Shown: positions 32,118 through 40,357, counted from the first letter of the stretch. The stretch is DNA of 64,000 nucleotides from UBA1672 sp964587815 (GCA_964587815.1 CAZPMH010000002.1:1-64000); one strand, 5' to 3'. Notes: generated from the sequence alone by a model not told the origin. Numbers and translations: made by a program.

Positions 32118-32744
32118 ATGCGGTATATCGTTTTCATTTTGTTTGTGTTTTTCGTTGTTCCCGTGCAGGCACAGGGGGCGTTTTCCGATGATATAACGCC
32201 GCAAGAGCAGCGCATGCTTGACCGTGCCGAAGCGAATATTGAAACCTGCCGCGATGAGCCTGAAGATTACCTGATTGCGATGTGTTTCAACGTTGCCGGA
32301 TCTTACGGTAACGCTTTGTATGGCCTTTCTTTGATGAATGACGGCCGTTTCAACGTAACACCGTATAAGATTGTTCAGACACTAAAGCGTCATTCACTGC
32401 ACTATACCCCTGCTTTTAGCCATAATATGCTTGATATTTTCAGGCGCGCGGGGATCGATAACCCTGACTTTTATGTTCTGGCCGACCTGTCGCTTGTTTG
32501 GGGAGCGCAACAGCGCCAGATGAGTGCGGAAGACCTTTATACTCTCGCCCAGCAAGGCGAGCCTGACCCCAGTGCCGAAGGGCGCTTGTCAACAGACCTT
32601 TCTGATATATATTTGCGTCTCGCCGAGGAAAAAGGCCACGAGCAAGCGCGACAAGATATGGAAAAAATTACAAAAAATATAGACGCGCAGCTTTTAGAAG
32701 AGTATCCCGAACTTCAAGAAAAGTATGATGAGATCTTTGATTAG
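32118..32744 (+). CDS. Hypothetical exported protein, 208 aa
   Basis: Start ATG 32118 gives a signal peptide (MRYIVFILFVFFVVPVQAQ) with a likely cleavage after AQA; an earlier ATG at 32085 is less suited. The mature part is helical, with Cys pairs (ETCRDEPEDYLIAMCFN) and TPR-like features in LSTDLSDIYLRLAEEKGHEQA. It lies on the plus strand inside the otherwise minus-strand phage cluster, divergent from the metallopeptidase gene. The function is unknown. Confidence 0.55.
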   Translation: MRYIVFILFVFFVVPVQAQGAFSDDITPQEQRMLDRAEANIETCRDEPEDYLIAMCFNVAGSYGNALYGLSLMNDGRFNVTPYKIVQTLKRHSLHYTPAFSHNMLDIFRRAGIDNPDFYVLADLSLVWGAQQRQMSAEDLYTLAQQGEPDPSAEGRLSTDLSDIYLRLAEEKGHEQARQDMEKITKNIDAQLLEEYPELQEKYDEIFD

Positions 32745-32899
32745 TGTTGCAGCCTAAATACAGCCTGAACGATTCATTTGTTGATAAACAAGGCTATGGC
32801 TTTCTTGAAGCCTGCCAGCCTCTTCTGATGCTTTTTCATTTTCTAAAACGGCGCTTTTTAGGCGTGTTTCCAGTTTTTGTTTGTGTTACGTTGATAATT

Positions 32900-33307
32900 A
32901 TGCTCACTGAAAATGATGTCGTTCAAAAAGTCACAGATTATCTTGGATCAAAAGATTATAAAATTATAAATAGCTTAAATACCTATGAAAGAGGCATCGA
33001 TATCGTTGCAGAAAACGATACGGCAGTTGTTTATATCGAGGCTAAAGGAGAAACTAGCTCCAAAAAAACCTCAAATAGATTTGGTAAGCCATTTAGTAAA
33101 GGTCAAATCAGAAGTCATATATCCGTGGCTTTGTTTGCGACTATGAAAGTGATTGCTGACATGCCCGCGGGAGATAAAACAAAAGTTGGTATCGCCCTCC
33201 CTGATACACCAGGACACAGAGATAGAATATATCTAATTTCTCAGGCATTAACTAAGTTTGATATTAGAATTTATTGGGTTAGCCCGCACGGCGTTGTCGT
33301 TGAATAA
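32900..33307 (+). CDS. PD-(D/E)xK nuclease-like protein, prophage cargo
   Basis: The 135-residue protein starts MLTENDVVQKVTDYL. The core SLNTYERGIDIVAENDTAVVYIEAKGETSS has the order Glu, Asp (GIDIVA) and Glu-x-Lys (IEAKGE) expected of the restriction-endonuclease fold. An AT-rich gene without signal peptide, it probably acts on DNA; specificity is unknown. It lies on the plus strand in a minus-strand structural cluster. The ATG at 32900 is chosen since the upstream open frame lacks conserved features. Confidence 0.6.
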   Translation: MLTENDVVQKVTDYLGSKDYKIINSLNTYERGIDIVAENDTAVVYIEAKGETSSKKTSNRFGKPFSKGQIRSHISVALFATMKVIADMPAGDKTKVGIALPDTPGHRDRIYLISQALTKFDIRIYWVSPHGVVVE

Positions 33308-33346
33308 AACCTTTCGTTTATTTTTTTACTTTGAATCAGTTCCGCC

Positions 33347-33916
33347 CTAATCACGGACTTTGACGAGGGTAAAATCTTCGATTTTGTTTGGTGTGTCTTG
33401 TTGCGCGTCGATTTGGCGGGCGCGCTGGAATTCGCGTTCGGCGATGCTTAACATGGTTTCGGAGCGGGAGGTGTTTTCCGTGACGGGAATGGTGAATTCC
33501 GCCGCTAATCTTGCGATGAGGGCCTGGTCGAAATATGGGGGGAAGACTTCCTCTTCGGGGCGGTAGATATAGGTTAAGACCACATCGGGCGCGTCGGTGT
33601 GGAGCGCGCCTGCGGTAATGCGATAATTCAGCCCGCGCCCCCGCGTTCCGCTGCCTGCACTTAAGGCGCGCAGGAAGTCATTGGGCAGTTGGTAAGCGTA
33701 TTGATAATCGGCAATCGGCGCGGTTTGCAATTGGTCGAGCGCGATTTGGCCTGTGGCGAAGCTCCATGCGTAGGCGGAGAGGAGCGCGTCGCGGATTTGC
33801 GGGAATAAGGCCCCTGCAATCTCGCTTTCGGCGGTGCTGTCGTTAAAGCTGGTAATGGGGCTTGCGCCGATTTTGATAAGCGCGCGGCTGCTAAGGCCGA
33901 TGTCTGAGAGGGCCAT
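33347..33916 (-). CDS. Tail tubular protein A / adaptor, T7 gp11-like
   Basis: The 189-residue protein starts ALSDIGLSSRALIKIGASPITSFNDSTAES, the characteristic opening of podovirus adaptor proteins. It continues with helical EIAGALFPQIRDALLSAYAWSFA and the conserved YQLPNDFLRAL, and a C-terminal FxxALIARLAAEFTIPVT. The protein forms the ring between portal and nozzle. Position between the capsid and nozzle genes agrees, although cargo genes lie in between. Confidence 0.8.
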   Translation of the reverse strand: MALSDIGLSSRALIKIGASPITSFNDSTAESEIAGALFPQIRDALLSAYAWSFATGQIALDQLQTAPIADYQYAYQLPNDFLRALSAGSGTRGRGLNYRITAGALHTDAPDVVLTYIYRPEEEVFPPYFDQALIARLAAEFTIPVTENTSRSETMLSIAEREFQRARQIDAQQDTPNKIEDFTLVKVRD

Positions 33917-34015
33917 GTGGGAGTCTCCTTCATTTTGGATGTTGGCATTTTAGGTGTTAAAAATTGCTGCACCGGAAGCCCAGGCAGTTCTGCATTTTGA
34001 TTTACAATGAAATTT

Positions 34016-34189
34016 TTATTCGGTTTGGCAGGTGTTTTGATCGCTTAGCCAGCGACCGCCTGAATCAAGGCACGCGTCAATTTGCAGGGCGTACGGGTCG
34101 AAATCGTTCAGCGCGAAGATTGTGATTCCGTATATTGCGCCTGAAAGACAAATCAAGGTTGCTAATAAAATTACGGTCTTTTTGCTCAT
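34016..34189 (-). CDS. Small exported or anchored protein with CLDSGG motif, 57 aa
   Basis: The 57-residue protein has an N-terminal hydrophobic segment (VILLATLICLSGAIYGITIFAL), then ACLDSGGRWLSDQNTCQTE, where two Cys bracket a Gly-Gly-Arg-Trp turn. Similar Cys-rich tails occur in small phage and proteobacterial proteins of unknown function. It lies downstream of a strong minus-strand terminator and upstream of the gp11-like gene. Confidence 0.5.
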   Translation of the reverse strand: MSKKTVILLATLICLSGAIYGITIFALNDFDPYALQIDACLDSGGRWLSDQNTCQTE

Positions 34190-34213
34190 ACTTTAACGCT
34201 ATTCATATTCGTT

Positions 34214-34255
34214 TAAAAAAGCAACACCCCCGAAGGTTTGGGGCTTCGGGGGTGT
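34214..34255 (-). terminator. Strong intrinsic terminator after the capsid genes
   Basis: ACACCCCCGAAG and CTTCGGGGGTGT form a perfect 12-bp stem around an 8-base loop. On the minus strand it is followed by a T-rich run (TGCTTTTTT). It separates the capsid operon from the tail genes. Confidence 0.85.
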
Positions 34256-34434
34256 GCGGGGTCGATACCTGTTTGGCGGATGCGGCGCGGGGGTCACGCA
34301 AGGGTGAGAGGAGGAATTTGCGCACTTTCCCGCCTTTGATTTGCCGCGGCACGGGGCGCGCTTATCGGAAAGGGTGGATGAGCGCGGCACGCGGGCTATT
34401 TATCGGGCATCCGTTTTGACGTACGCGGATTTAT

Positions 34435-34674
34435 TCACGCGTAGGATGCCACCGTGACGCGGTTGCCGTCATTGCCGCTCACGACGTAGAAAGCCGTGGA
34501 TGCGGGGCCAGAGGTATCGATATTGGCGATAATCAGGTCATTTTCACGCAGCATATCGGCGGCGCGGTCGAAATAGCCTGATGTGGTGATCTCAGCATCC
34601 GTGGACGTGTAGTGCCAAAGGGTAAAATTATTGGCATAGGCCAGCACGCTGAGATTTGCGGATTTAAACGCCAT
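34435..34674 (-). CDS. Capsid-adjacent phage protein, 79 aa
   Basis: The small protein (MAFKSANLSVLAYANNFTLWHYTS...) has a beta-rich composition and a conserved DMLRENDLI. It lies directly after the capsid gene (42 bp), where podovirus-like elements in alphaproteobacteria often encode a short protein with this opening. It may be a head decoration protein, but no structure-based evidence can be seen from sequence. An AGGAG-containing site precedes the ATG. Confidence 0.6.
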   Translation of the reverse strand: MAFKSANLSVLAYANNFTLWHYTSTDAEITTSGYFDRAADMLRENDLIIANIDTSGPASTAFYVVSGNDGNRVTVASYA

Positions 34675-34716
34675 AGGGGTTTCTCCTTGAGTTTTAGGGG
34701 GTACCGTTATGGCGGA

Positions 34717-35550
34717 TTAGTCGGGCGTTTCATCACAGTTGATTGTGATAATGCCGCTCTCGTCTATGAGCCCCGCGCCCTGGCTCATCATGTTGTTGAC
34801 GAAGTGGGCGGCGCGATCGCCATGCCAAGAGATGTCGGTTTGGACATCGCTGGCTGATGCATGGCCGATGGCGGTTTTGTGGTAGTAGAAGCACGAGCGG
34901 ATATCATTCCCATCCACAGGCAAGCCTGAATGCGGGATAAAGATAGTGCCGAGGAACATCTTCGCCTGTGTAATTGTGGAGAATGGGAGGTTTTCCATAC
35001 CGATGTAATCTGCGTTCACAAATTCATCGATGGCGAGCAGATCGCTCCATTGTTTCCAGCCGACGATGCAGAAACGCTGCCCGTCATCGGGTACATCGTT
35101 TTCGCCGAAAGTTTCGAAGGCTTCCAGAATTTTATCCTTGGTCAGCCCTGTATTGCCGTCGGTGATGACGTTCGCGCTGGCGGTCTCCAGAGCATCCAAG
35201 ATGAGTTCATCGGTTTTGCGACCCAGTGCATGTGCGCCCGCGTTGGCGATGACTTGGCGTTCGTCGATGTTGGTTTTCAGTTCATCCAAACGGTCGATCC
35301 AATCACCGGCGTAGAAATCCTGCAAGATGACTTCGACGTTTGAGTGATCCAGATTCATTACGGGTACAACGCCGTTTGTGGCCTTTGTGCTGGCTGTGCC
35401 TTTGCCGACCTTCTGGAAGACCGCGCTGGCGCCGTTGACGCCTGAGATTGTGCGCACTGTGTTGCGGAGTTTTGAGCCCTGACGCTGGAATGCCTCGTGG
35501 ACTTCGCGTTCAAATTGTTTGATGAACGCCTGATCTATTGATGTAGACAT
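34717..35550 (-). CDS. Major capsid protein, podovirus-like
   Basis: Start ATG 35550 with AGAGG six bases upstream; the ATG at 35553 immediately before is an alternative, and a longer upstream frame is not supported. The 277-residue protein has an N-terminal helix (DQAFIKQFEREVHEAFQRQGSKLRN), then a central HK97-type P-domain-like region (VEVILQDFYAGDWIDRLDELK, RQVIANAGAHALGRKTDELI). It has a C-terminal AxHFVNNMMSQGAGLID. Capsid identity is supported by its place next to the scaffold and portal genes. Confidence 0.8.
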   Translation of the reverse strand: MSTSIDQAFIKQFEREVHEAFQRQGSKLRNTVRTISGVNGASAVFQKVGKGTASTKATNGVVPVMNLDHSNVEVILQDFYAGDWIDRLDELKTNIDERQVIANAGAHALGRKTDELILDALETASANVITDGNTGLTKDKILEAFETFGENDVPDDGQRFCIVGWKQWSDLLAIDEFVNADYIGMENLPFSTITQAKMFLGTIFIPHSGLPVDGNDIRSCFYYHKTAIGHASASDVQTDISWHGDRAAHFVNNMMSQGAGLIDESGIITINCDETPD

Positions 35551-35888
35551 CATAAACCTCTTTTCTGTTTTAAGTTGTGATTTAAGGGAGATGAGCCGTA
35601 CCATCCGGTTGTCTTCAGCGTTTTGAAAGAGTTTCAATTTGAAGGCCACTGCGCGGCAAACACCGTGCAGGGCGGCTTTATTCAGAACCGTTTTCCTGCC
35701 CGTGCGTTCATTTTGTAAATAAGGACGCATTTGTGGTGTTTATGAAATTATATTATGAATTAATTCCTATTAAGTCAACCTTTAATTTATTTAATTTGTG
35801 GGTAAAAGGGCGAAAATGTTAATATTGTCTTAATTTAGACATAAATATATTGGATATTTATTGTTACGTAAATTATTGGAGCGAAACC
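35551..35888. other. 338-bp intergenic region between capsid and PilZ genes
   Basis: 35551-35720 reads as an open minus-strand frame before the capsid start but has no conserved features and is probably leader. 35730-35880 is very AT-rich and would hold the divergent promoters. A small hairpin (TTGAAA-CTC-TTTCAA) lies at about 35622-35640. Confidence 0.4.
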
Positions 35889-36272
35889 ATGTTTGAAAAT
35901 TTGTTCTCTTCCGGCCCTTCTGTTGATCCGGCTGTTGTGTCAAAGACGAACAGACGTCATGCGCGGCGCGCGGATGATAGATGTGTGAGCATTGTGAACG
36001 GCCAAATGTATCCGGTTGTGAATTGGAGCAATGGCGGCATGTTGGTGAATGCGGACGAGCGCCTGTTTGGCGTTGGTCAGGAATGTGTGTTTACGCTCAA
36101 ATTTAAATTGGCCGATCGCATGGTTGAGATTGACCACAAAGCTAAGGTTGCGCGCAAAGCGCCGCACAAGGTCGGTTTTGAGTTTTTGCCACTTTCGAAA
36201 GATGCGAAAAAAGGCTTTCAAAAGGTTGTCGATGATTATGTCGCGCAGAAATTTGTTGAGTCTCAGGCCTAG
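35889..36272 (+). CDS. PilZ domain protein inside the phage cluster
   Basis: From ATG 35889 (GGAGCG upstream) the 127-residue protein has NRRHARRADDR, matching the RxxxR c-di-GMP-binding motif, and VVNWSNGGMLV, matching the [D/N]xSxxG motif of PilZ domains. It is a single-domain, soluble c-di-GMP-receptor candidate. It stands alone on the plus strand between the capsid and scaffold genes and is followed by its own terminator, like a cargo gene. Confidence 0.75.
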   Translation: MFENLFSSGPSVDPAVVSKTNRRHARRADDRCVSIVNGQMYPVVNWSNGGMLVNADERLFGVGQECVFTLKFKLADRMVEIDHKAKVARKAPHKVGFEFLPLSKDAKKGFQKVVDDYVAQKFVESQA

Positions 36273-36298
36273 CGTTCATTCGTAAAAAATTAGATTTA

Positions 36299-36335
36299 GA
36301 AAAGCCCTCCATGTGAAGGGCTTTTGTTTTTTGTG
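36299..36335 (+). terminator. Intrinsic terminator of the PilZ gene
   Basis: AAAAGCCCT and AGGGCTTTT form a stem around CCATGTGA, followed by GTTTTTTGTG. It begins 27 bp past the stop, and its symmetric A and T tracts could also stop minus-strand transcripts. Confidence 0.75.
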
Positions 36336-36353
36336 CTTTATGCTACGGCGGTT

Positions 36354-36995
36354 TTATTTTCCGTATAGGTTTTGGAAGCCTTGTGTGACTTTTGCAACAA
36401 AGGCGGGGTCTTTATCACGCCAATATTTCGGGTCACGCATCATAGAGCTCAGCTCGGCCTGCCCTTCTTGTGCGGGGGCGCTTTCATGCCCACCTTTCAG
36501 GCTCGGCTCGCCGCCCTTCATCATGCGTTCCAGTGCGATGATGCCTTCGTAGGAACTCGCCATATTGTTCAGCACATCGGCGGGCAGGTTCTGACGACCA
36601 AAGGCGAGTAATTGGCGCGAGACTTCTTTCCATTGGGATACGCCGCCGAAATGGTTGATCAGTTTTTCCACTTCGCGATCGGCTCTGACATCTTCCATGA
36701 TATCGCGGATGACGGGCATGAGCTTTTCTGCCGCAAGGTCATAGACTTCCTGCGCCTGGTCTTGTGTGAAGCCTTTTTTATGTAGGCGTTCATTGACGTG
36801 TGCGTCGGGTTCGAACATGCCGTGATCGCATTTGATTGCGTAATCTTGCGGTGATTTTGGTGCGGACGGGCTTTGGGACAGTTTTTGTTCCAATTCCTTA
36901 TATGATTTCGCCATGATGTCGACCTTCACTTCGCCCGTTTCCGGGTCTTTGAATTTTTCAGGAATGTCGGCGTTGAGTAAATTTTCATCATGCAT
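36354..36995 (-). CDS. Capsid scaffolding protein
   Basis: The 213-residue protein begins LLNADIPEKFKDPETGEVKVDIMAKSYKELEQKL, the characteristic start of the scaffold/assembly proteins of podovirus-like elements in alphaproteobacteria. It continues acidic and helical with a flexible Pro/Ser linker (LSQSPSAPKSPQDY) and a basic C-terminus. It lies between portal and capsid genes as in T7. AAGGAGATC precedes the ATG. Scaffold proteins guide procapsid formation and are released before or during packaging. Confidence 0.8.
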   Translation of the reverse strand: MHDENLLNADIPEKFKDPETGEVKVDIMAKSYKELEQKLSQSPSAPKSPQDYAIKCDHGMFEPDAHVNERLHKKGFTQDQAQEVYDLAAEKLMPVIRDIMEDVRADREVEKLINHFGGVSQWKEVSRQLLAFGRQNLPADVLNNMASSYEGIIALERMMKGGEPSLKGGHESAPAQEGQAELSSMMRDPKYWRDKDPAFVAKVTQGFQNLYGK

Positions 36996-37043
36996 GTGAT
37001 GATCTCCTTTTTTGTTTGTGTTGGGTGGTTTTGGGTGGTGTGG

Positions 37044-37310
37044 TTAATGCTTACCGCGGTCAATCAGGCGCAGTATAGAGGCCATTAGTGCGCGTTGGCC
37101 TTCGATGTAGCGCAGATGCTCTTCGGTTGATGTATGGCTGAGCGCGCGCTCGAAGGTCATGGCCTGTAAATACGCCAAAACGCGACGGCCGTCTTCGGTA
37201 GAAAAAAGCCGCGCGCAGGCTTTTTCAATCTCGCGTTTTTCCAAATGTGGTTTGGGCGGCGCGGTATAGACGTATTCTGCGGGTGTTTCCGATTTTGGTG
37301 ATTTGAACAT
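37044..37310 (-). CDS. Small phage protein, Bbp19-like
   Basis: The 88-residue helical protein has ARLFSTEDGRRVLAYL followed by a helix and YIEGQRALMASILRLI. This arrangement is common in the small Bbp19-type proteins located between portal and scaffold genes. The role is unknown; probable virion morphogenesis. It lies 23 bp downstream of portal. Confidence 0.55.
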   Translation of the reverse strand: MFKSPKSETPAEYVYTAPPKPHLEKREIEKACARLFSTEDGRRVLAYLQAMTFERALSHTSTEEHLRYIEGQRALMASILRLIDRGKH

Positions 37311-37333
37311 GGCCTGATCCCTTTCTTTGTGGT

Positions 37334-38947
37334 TTACGCGTTTTGTTGCGCTTCGTTTTCTTGCGCGGTGATGCCCGTTGCGAGCCCCTGTATCGCTTGC
37401 GTTAAGTCATCGGGGTCGATGTCTTTCAAGGCAGGCTCTAGTGCGGATAAATCAGGCAGAACCTCGCTGCGGATCAGGTCAGACGGAACAGCGAGGGCTT
37501 CGCCAAGGAAACGGGTGGCAGCGGCAAAATCTATATTCTGCGCGGCTTGCGGGCCCATAGCGAGGACGGTGTTAATCCAGCTGAGTGTGTTTTGGACGTT
37601 GCGCTGGCCTTGAGAGCGGGCAAGCGGCGAGCGGTAATCGACCGAAACCAGACGCCCGTCCAGCGCGATGTCGGGCACTTCGCCGCGGCGGACGAGGATG
37701 GCGAAAGCGCGCTTGATCAGCGGCGTAAGCAATTCGGTTTGCAAGCGGCCATATGTTGCACCTAAGAGCAATGACATCTCTGCAGAGCGTTCGATCACTT
37801 CGGTGGCGGTCATGCGCGCGCCTGTTAGGGGGCCGAGTTTATCGGTGAGCATGGCGTGGCGGATGCGGGCCTGCAGGCTGTCTAAAATCAATTGCGAGAC
37901 ATCGAAACGGCCGGGCATATCGAGGGGCTGCAAGCCTTTTGAGCCGATGGCTTTCGGGATGATGCTGCCTGGTGTGAGCTCGATATTTGAAGGATTTAGG
38001 ACTCCGTCATCGTCTGCTTGCCAGATTCCCGTGACTGCGATAGAGGCGTTTTTAAGGATAAGCTCGACGACCTTGTTTGCGGTTTTAATATCGGGTAGCA
38101 CCTTCATCACGGGGGAACGCCCGTAAATTTCGCCCGGTGATTTGAGCCAGCGGAAATTGATGATCGGCGCGTTTTTAAATGTTCCTGTATCTAGAATAAT
38201 CGGCTCGTTACCGATTTCAGTGAGGAGCGCAACATAGTCAAACGTGAGATTATTTGGCAACACGCATTCGAGAATTTTGATGCGCGCCTGTGGGTCTGCT
38301 GCAGCATTTTTTAAGATATGCGCGGGTATTTCGGCGTAAGGGTAACGGGTTGTTAGTTGATCCAGCGTGAGTGATAACTGACGGAATGATCCGTCCAGAA
38401 AGCCTGATGCGCCCTCCTCTAAAACAATATTTTTCAATGGAATTGCGCTGAATTTAAAGGCTGAGAACTCGCCGATCTCTGCTTCTTCAAAGGCGAGTGA
38501 TGCCGTGCCGCCGACAACCAGATCAAGGTAGCATTGATGAATTTCAACCGCGAAGTTTGAGCGATCAAAATGAGCTTGAATGGTTTTGGCGGCCTTTTCC
38601 AAAACGGGCGCGAGTGCATCTGCCTCGGACGGGCTGAGGTCGGGGCCGGGTTTAAGACCGAACCATTGTGACCAGATGGGCGTTAGGTTACCAAGCAGGC
38701 TGGCGGCGAGTTGGTCGGCGGCATCCATTGCTGTGGCGTCATAAACGTCGTTCGTTCTGGCGCGTCCTTCGGTCAGGCTTGAGGTAAATCCGCCACGCTG
38801 CGGGAGCGCGAAGTCATAACATTCTTCCCATAGATTGTGCCAATTGCTGCGCTGTTTTTTAGCCGAATCGTAACGCTGCATCAGAAGTGCGGCTTTGGCG
38901 TGCTGCTCTGCTTTTTCAGCGTCTATTTTGTCTTTTTGTTGTCTCAT
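37334..38947 (-). CDS. Portal protein (head-tail connector), T7 gp8-like
   Basis: Start ATG 38947 follows AGGAG; a GTG- or ATG-like start 30 bases upstream lacks support. The 537-residue protein has the T7-type portal N-terminus (QRSNWHNLWEECYDFALPQRGGF), YDATAMDAADQLAASLLGNLTPIWSQWF, a central wing (EIYGRSPVMKVLPDIKTANKVVE) and the stem helix region (MTATEVIERSAEMSLLLGATYGRLQTE). It forms the DNA-entry dodecamer that binds the terminase. Confidence 0.9.
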   Translation of the reverse strand: MRQQKDKIDAEKAEQHAKAALLMQRYDSAKKQRSNWHNLWEECYDFALPQRGGFTSSLTEGRARTNDVYDATAMDAADQLAASLLGNLTPIWSQWFGLKPGPDLSPSEADALAPVLEKAAKTIQAHFDRSNFAVEIHQCYLDLVVGGTASLAFEEAEIGEFSAFKFSAIPLKNIVLEEGASGFLDGSFRQLSLTLDQLTTRYPYAEIPAHILKNAAADPQARIKILECVLPNNLTFDYVALLTEIGNEPIILDTGTFKNAPIINFRWLKSPGEIYGRSPVMKVLPDIKTANKVVELILKNASIAVTGIWQADDDGVLNPSNIELTPGSIIPKAIGSKGLQPLDMPGRFDVSQLILDSLQARIRHAMLTDKLGPLTGARMTATEVIERSAEMSLLLGATYGRLQTELLTPLIKRAFAILVRRGEVPDIALDGRLVSVDYRSPLARSQGQRNVQNTLSWINTVLAMGPQAAQNIDFAAATRFLGEALAVPSDLIRSEVLPDLSALEPALKDIDPDDLTQAIQGLATGITAQENEAQQNA

Positions 38948-38986
38948 CTTTTTTCTCCTTATGCGTTTGATGCGCAATTCTTGTTT

Positions 38987-39238
38987 TTACTCACCCAATA
39001 ATGTTTTTCGCTTTTCCCGCGTTTCGTTTTGGCTTAGAAAGCCGCGGAACCCCGTTGCGATTGTGCCAAAGCGTCCACGCTCTCTGAGCAAAAGGTTGCT
39101 CTCGCGCTGTTCTGCGCTTTGTTCGCTGCGTGATGGTTCGGGTGTTGACGGCGCCGTCACGGGCGTCGGGTTTGCAGGCGCGGCAGGAACGGTGACGATT
39201 TGTGTTCGTGGCTTTGGTGCTTTGGTTAGGCTTCCCAT
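38987..39238 (-). CDS. Small phage protein upstream of portal, 83 aa
   Basis: The product has a Pro/Ala/Thr-rich N-terminal half (VPAAPANPTPVTAPSTPEPS) and a basic C-terminus LRERGRFGTIATGFRGFLS...RKTLLGE. The GTIxTGFRGxL stretch recurs in proteins next to the portal gene in alphaproteobacterial podovirus-like clusters. It overlaps the upstream gene by 13 bp. The function is unknown; it may be a small virion or assembly protein. Confidence 0.6.
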   Translation of the reverse strand: MGSLTKAPKPRTQIVTVPAAPANPTPVTAPSTPEPSRSEQSAEQRESNLLLRERGRFGTIATGFRGFLSQNETREKRKTLLGE

Positions 39239-39684
39239 AGGAGGTCTCCTTTTTTCAATATGTTTTTGTCGAATAAGGCTTGTTTAAAGTGCTTCTTGTT
39301 TTGTGCCTTCAGATATTTTCGTAACTGCCACGGCGTAAAAATGCTGCGCTTTTGAATGCCCAGAATTCTTTTGCAGGCTTCAACGCAGGTGAAGAGCATG
39401 GCGGGGGACGGTGATTTTAAATCCCGTTTTAATTCGGTTCGCATCACCTCATACCCTCGGCGTTCCAGCCAGCCGATCAGGTTAAAATCAGGTGCAGCAT
39501 TTTGGACGACGATGTCCATGTAATGTGCCATCGGGTCGATGCTGATCCAGCGCTCGCCGTCATTGAGTATTATGAAGCAGTGGCGATATCCGCGTTTGAA
39601 GATTTTGAGCCAGCGAATTTCCGTGTGGTTGGAAAATACGATCCATGCTTTTTGTTTATTTTCTTGTGTGCTCGTTTTTCTCAT
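39226..39684 (-). CDS. Hypothetical phage-cluster protein, 152 aa
   Basis: Starts at an ATG that overlaps the upstream stop as ATGA, giving translational coupling. The protein has a soluble, His/Cys-containing core (YRHCFIILNDGERWISIDPMAHYMDIVV) and a basic C-terminal helix (FTPWQLRKYLKAQNKKHFKQAL). The H-C pair and later H could be part of a cysteine hydrolase site, but I do not claim this. The gene recurs next to podovirus-like portal genes in this group. Confidence 0.55.
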   Translation of the reverse strand: MRKTSTQENKQKAWIVFSNHTEIRWLKIFKRGYRHCFIILNDGERWISIDPMAHYMDIVVQNAAPDFNLIGWLERRGYEVMRTELKRDLKSPSPAMLFTCVEACKRILGIQKRSIFTPWQLRKYLKAQNKKHFKQALFDKNILKKGDLLWEA

Positions 39685-40145
39685 GCCCAGCTCTCCTGTC
39701 CTGAATGGTTGATGTGGTCGTATCCGCAAGGGTGGAATTTCGTTGCCCAGCTTTGTTCTTCGATCAGGCCCTTTTTCTCCAAGATCGGTTCAAGCCGTTC
39801 GAATGCCTCAACCCAGAGGGCGTGGGCGCGGCGTTCTTTGACGCGATTCGGGTCGGGCGCAAGGTGGCGGCGGCCGTAATAACGCAAGACAAGCAAGTGA
39901 TCGCGCAGAAGGCGGCGTTTACGGTAGAGCGTGTCGAGGATTTTGATAATATCCACAGGTTCGCACGGGCGGGCAATTTTCCCCATGCCGGAGACATAGC
40001 GTGCGCCGTCGTTCCTTGCCTGTTGCGCGGTGATGAACCAGAACCACAATTCCTGCGCCGTTTCAAAAGGCTGTGGCGTTTCAGATTGCAGAGCCGTACA
40101 ATTGTGTGTTGGCGGTTTACTTTTTTGTGTGTGATTTTTAGCCAT
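39681..40145 (-). CDS. Conserved alphaproteobacterial phage-region protein, 154 aa
   Basis: The conserved segment starts at FETAQELWFWFITAQQARNDGARY, continues GKIARPCEPVDIIKILDTLYRKRRL and YYGRRHLAPDPN, and ends LWVEAFERLEPILEKKGLI. This family is common in alphaproteobacterial genomes near phage-like clusters, but it has no functional name I can give. It is the first gene of the leftward phage operon and abuts the HTH-PyrE promoter region. Confidence 0.6.
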   Translation of the reverse strand: MAKNHTQKSKPPTHNCTALQSETPQPFETAQELWFWFITAQQARNDGARYVSGMGKIARPCEPVDIIKILDTLYRKRRLLRDHLLVLRYYGRRHLAPDPNRVKERRAHALWVEAFERLEPILEKKGLIEEQSWATKFHPCGYDHINHSGQESWA

Positions 40146-40357
40146 TTCTTGCGCCTTTTCCGTTCTTTTTTGGTTTTTTGATTAAATTTTTTTGGATAAA
40201 AGAAAACGCAAATGTTCCCTTTATGTTCTCTTTATGATATAAAAATTATCCGACGTCAAGGAAAAAATAAGAATAATTTCCTATTTACCTTTGTGTGGAA
40301 AATTGGGACTATCGTCCTAGATTAAATTTTCATACTGTTTTTAAGGTTTCTTATTTT

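Noticed and set aside
32744..32899. N-terminal extension of the nuclease-like protein
   Set aside because: The extra 52 residues are hydrophobic and unlike the fold; ATG 32900 begins the nuclease-like core.
34199..34390. Minus-strand open frame of 63 codons
   Set aside because: It runs through the 12-bp terminator stem and has a biased Pro/Arg/Ser composition typical of a chance frame.
35551..35730. N-terminal extension of the capsid protein
   Set aside because: No ribosome-binding site or conservation; AGAGG before ATG 35550 indicates the true start.
19242..40145. Amber-recoded phage genome
   Set aside because: Only one internal TAG exists, and the holin gene uses TAG as its genuine stop.
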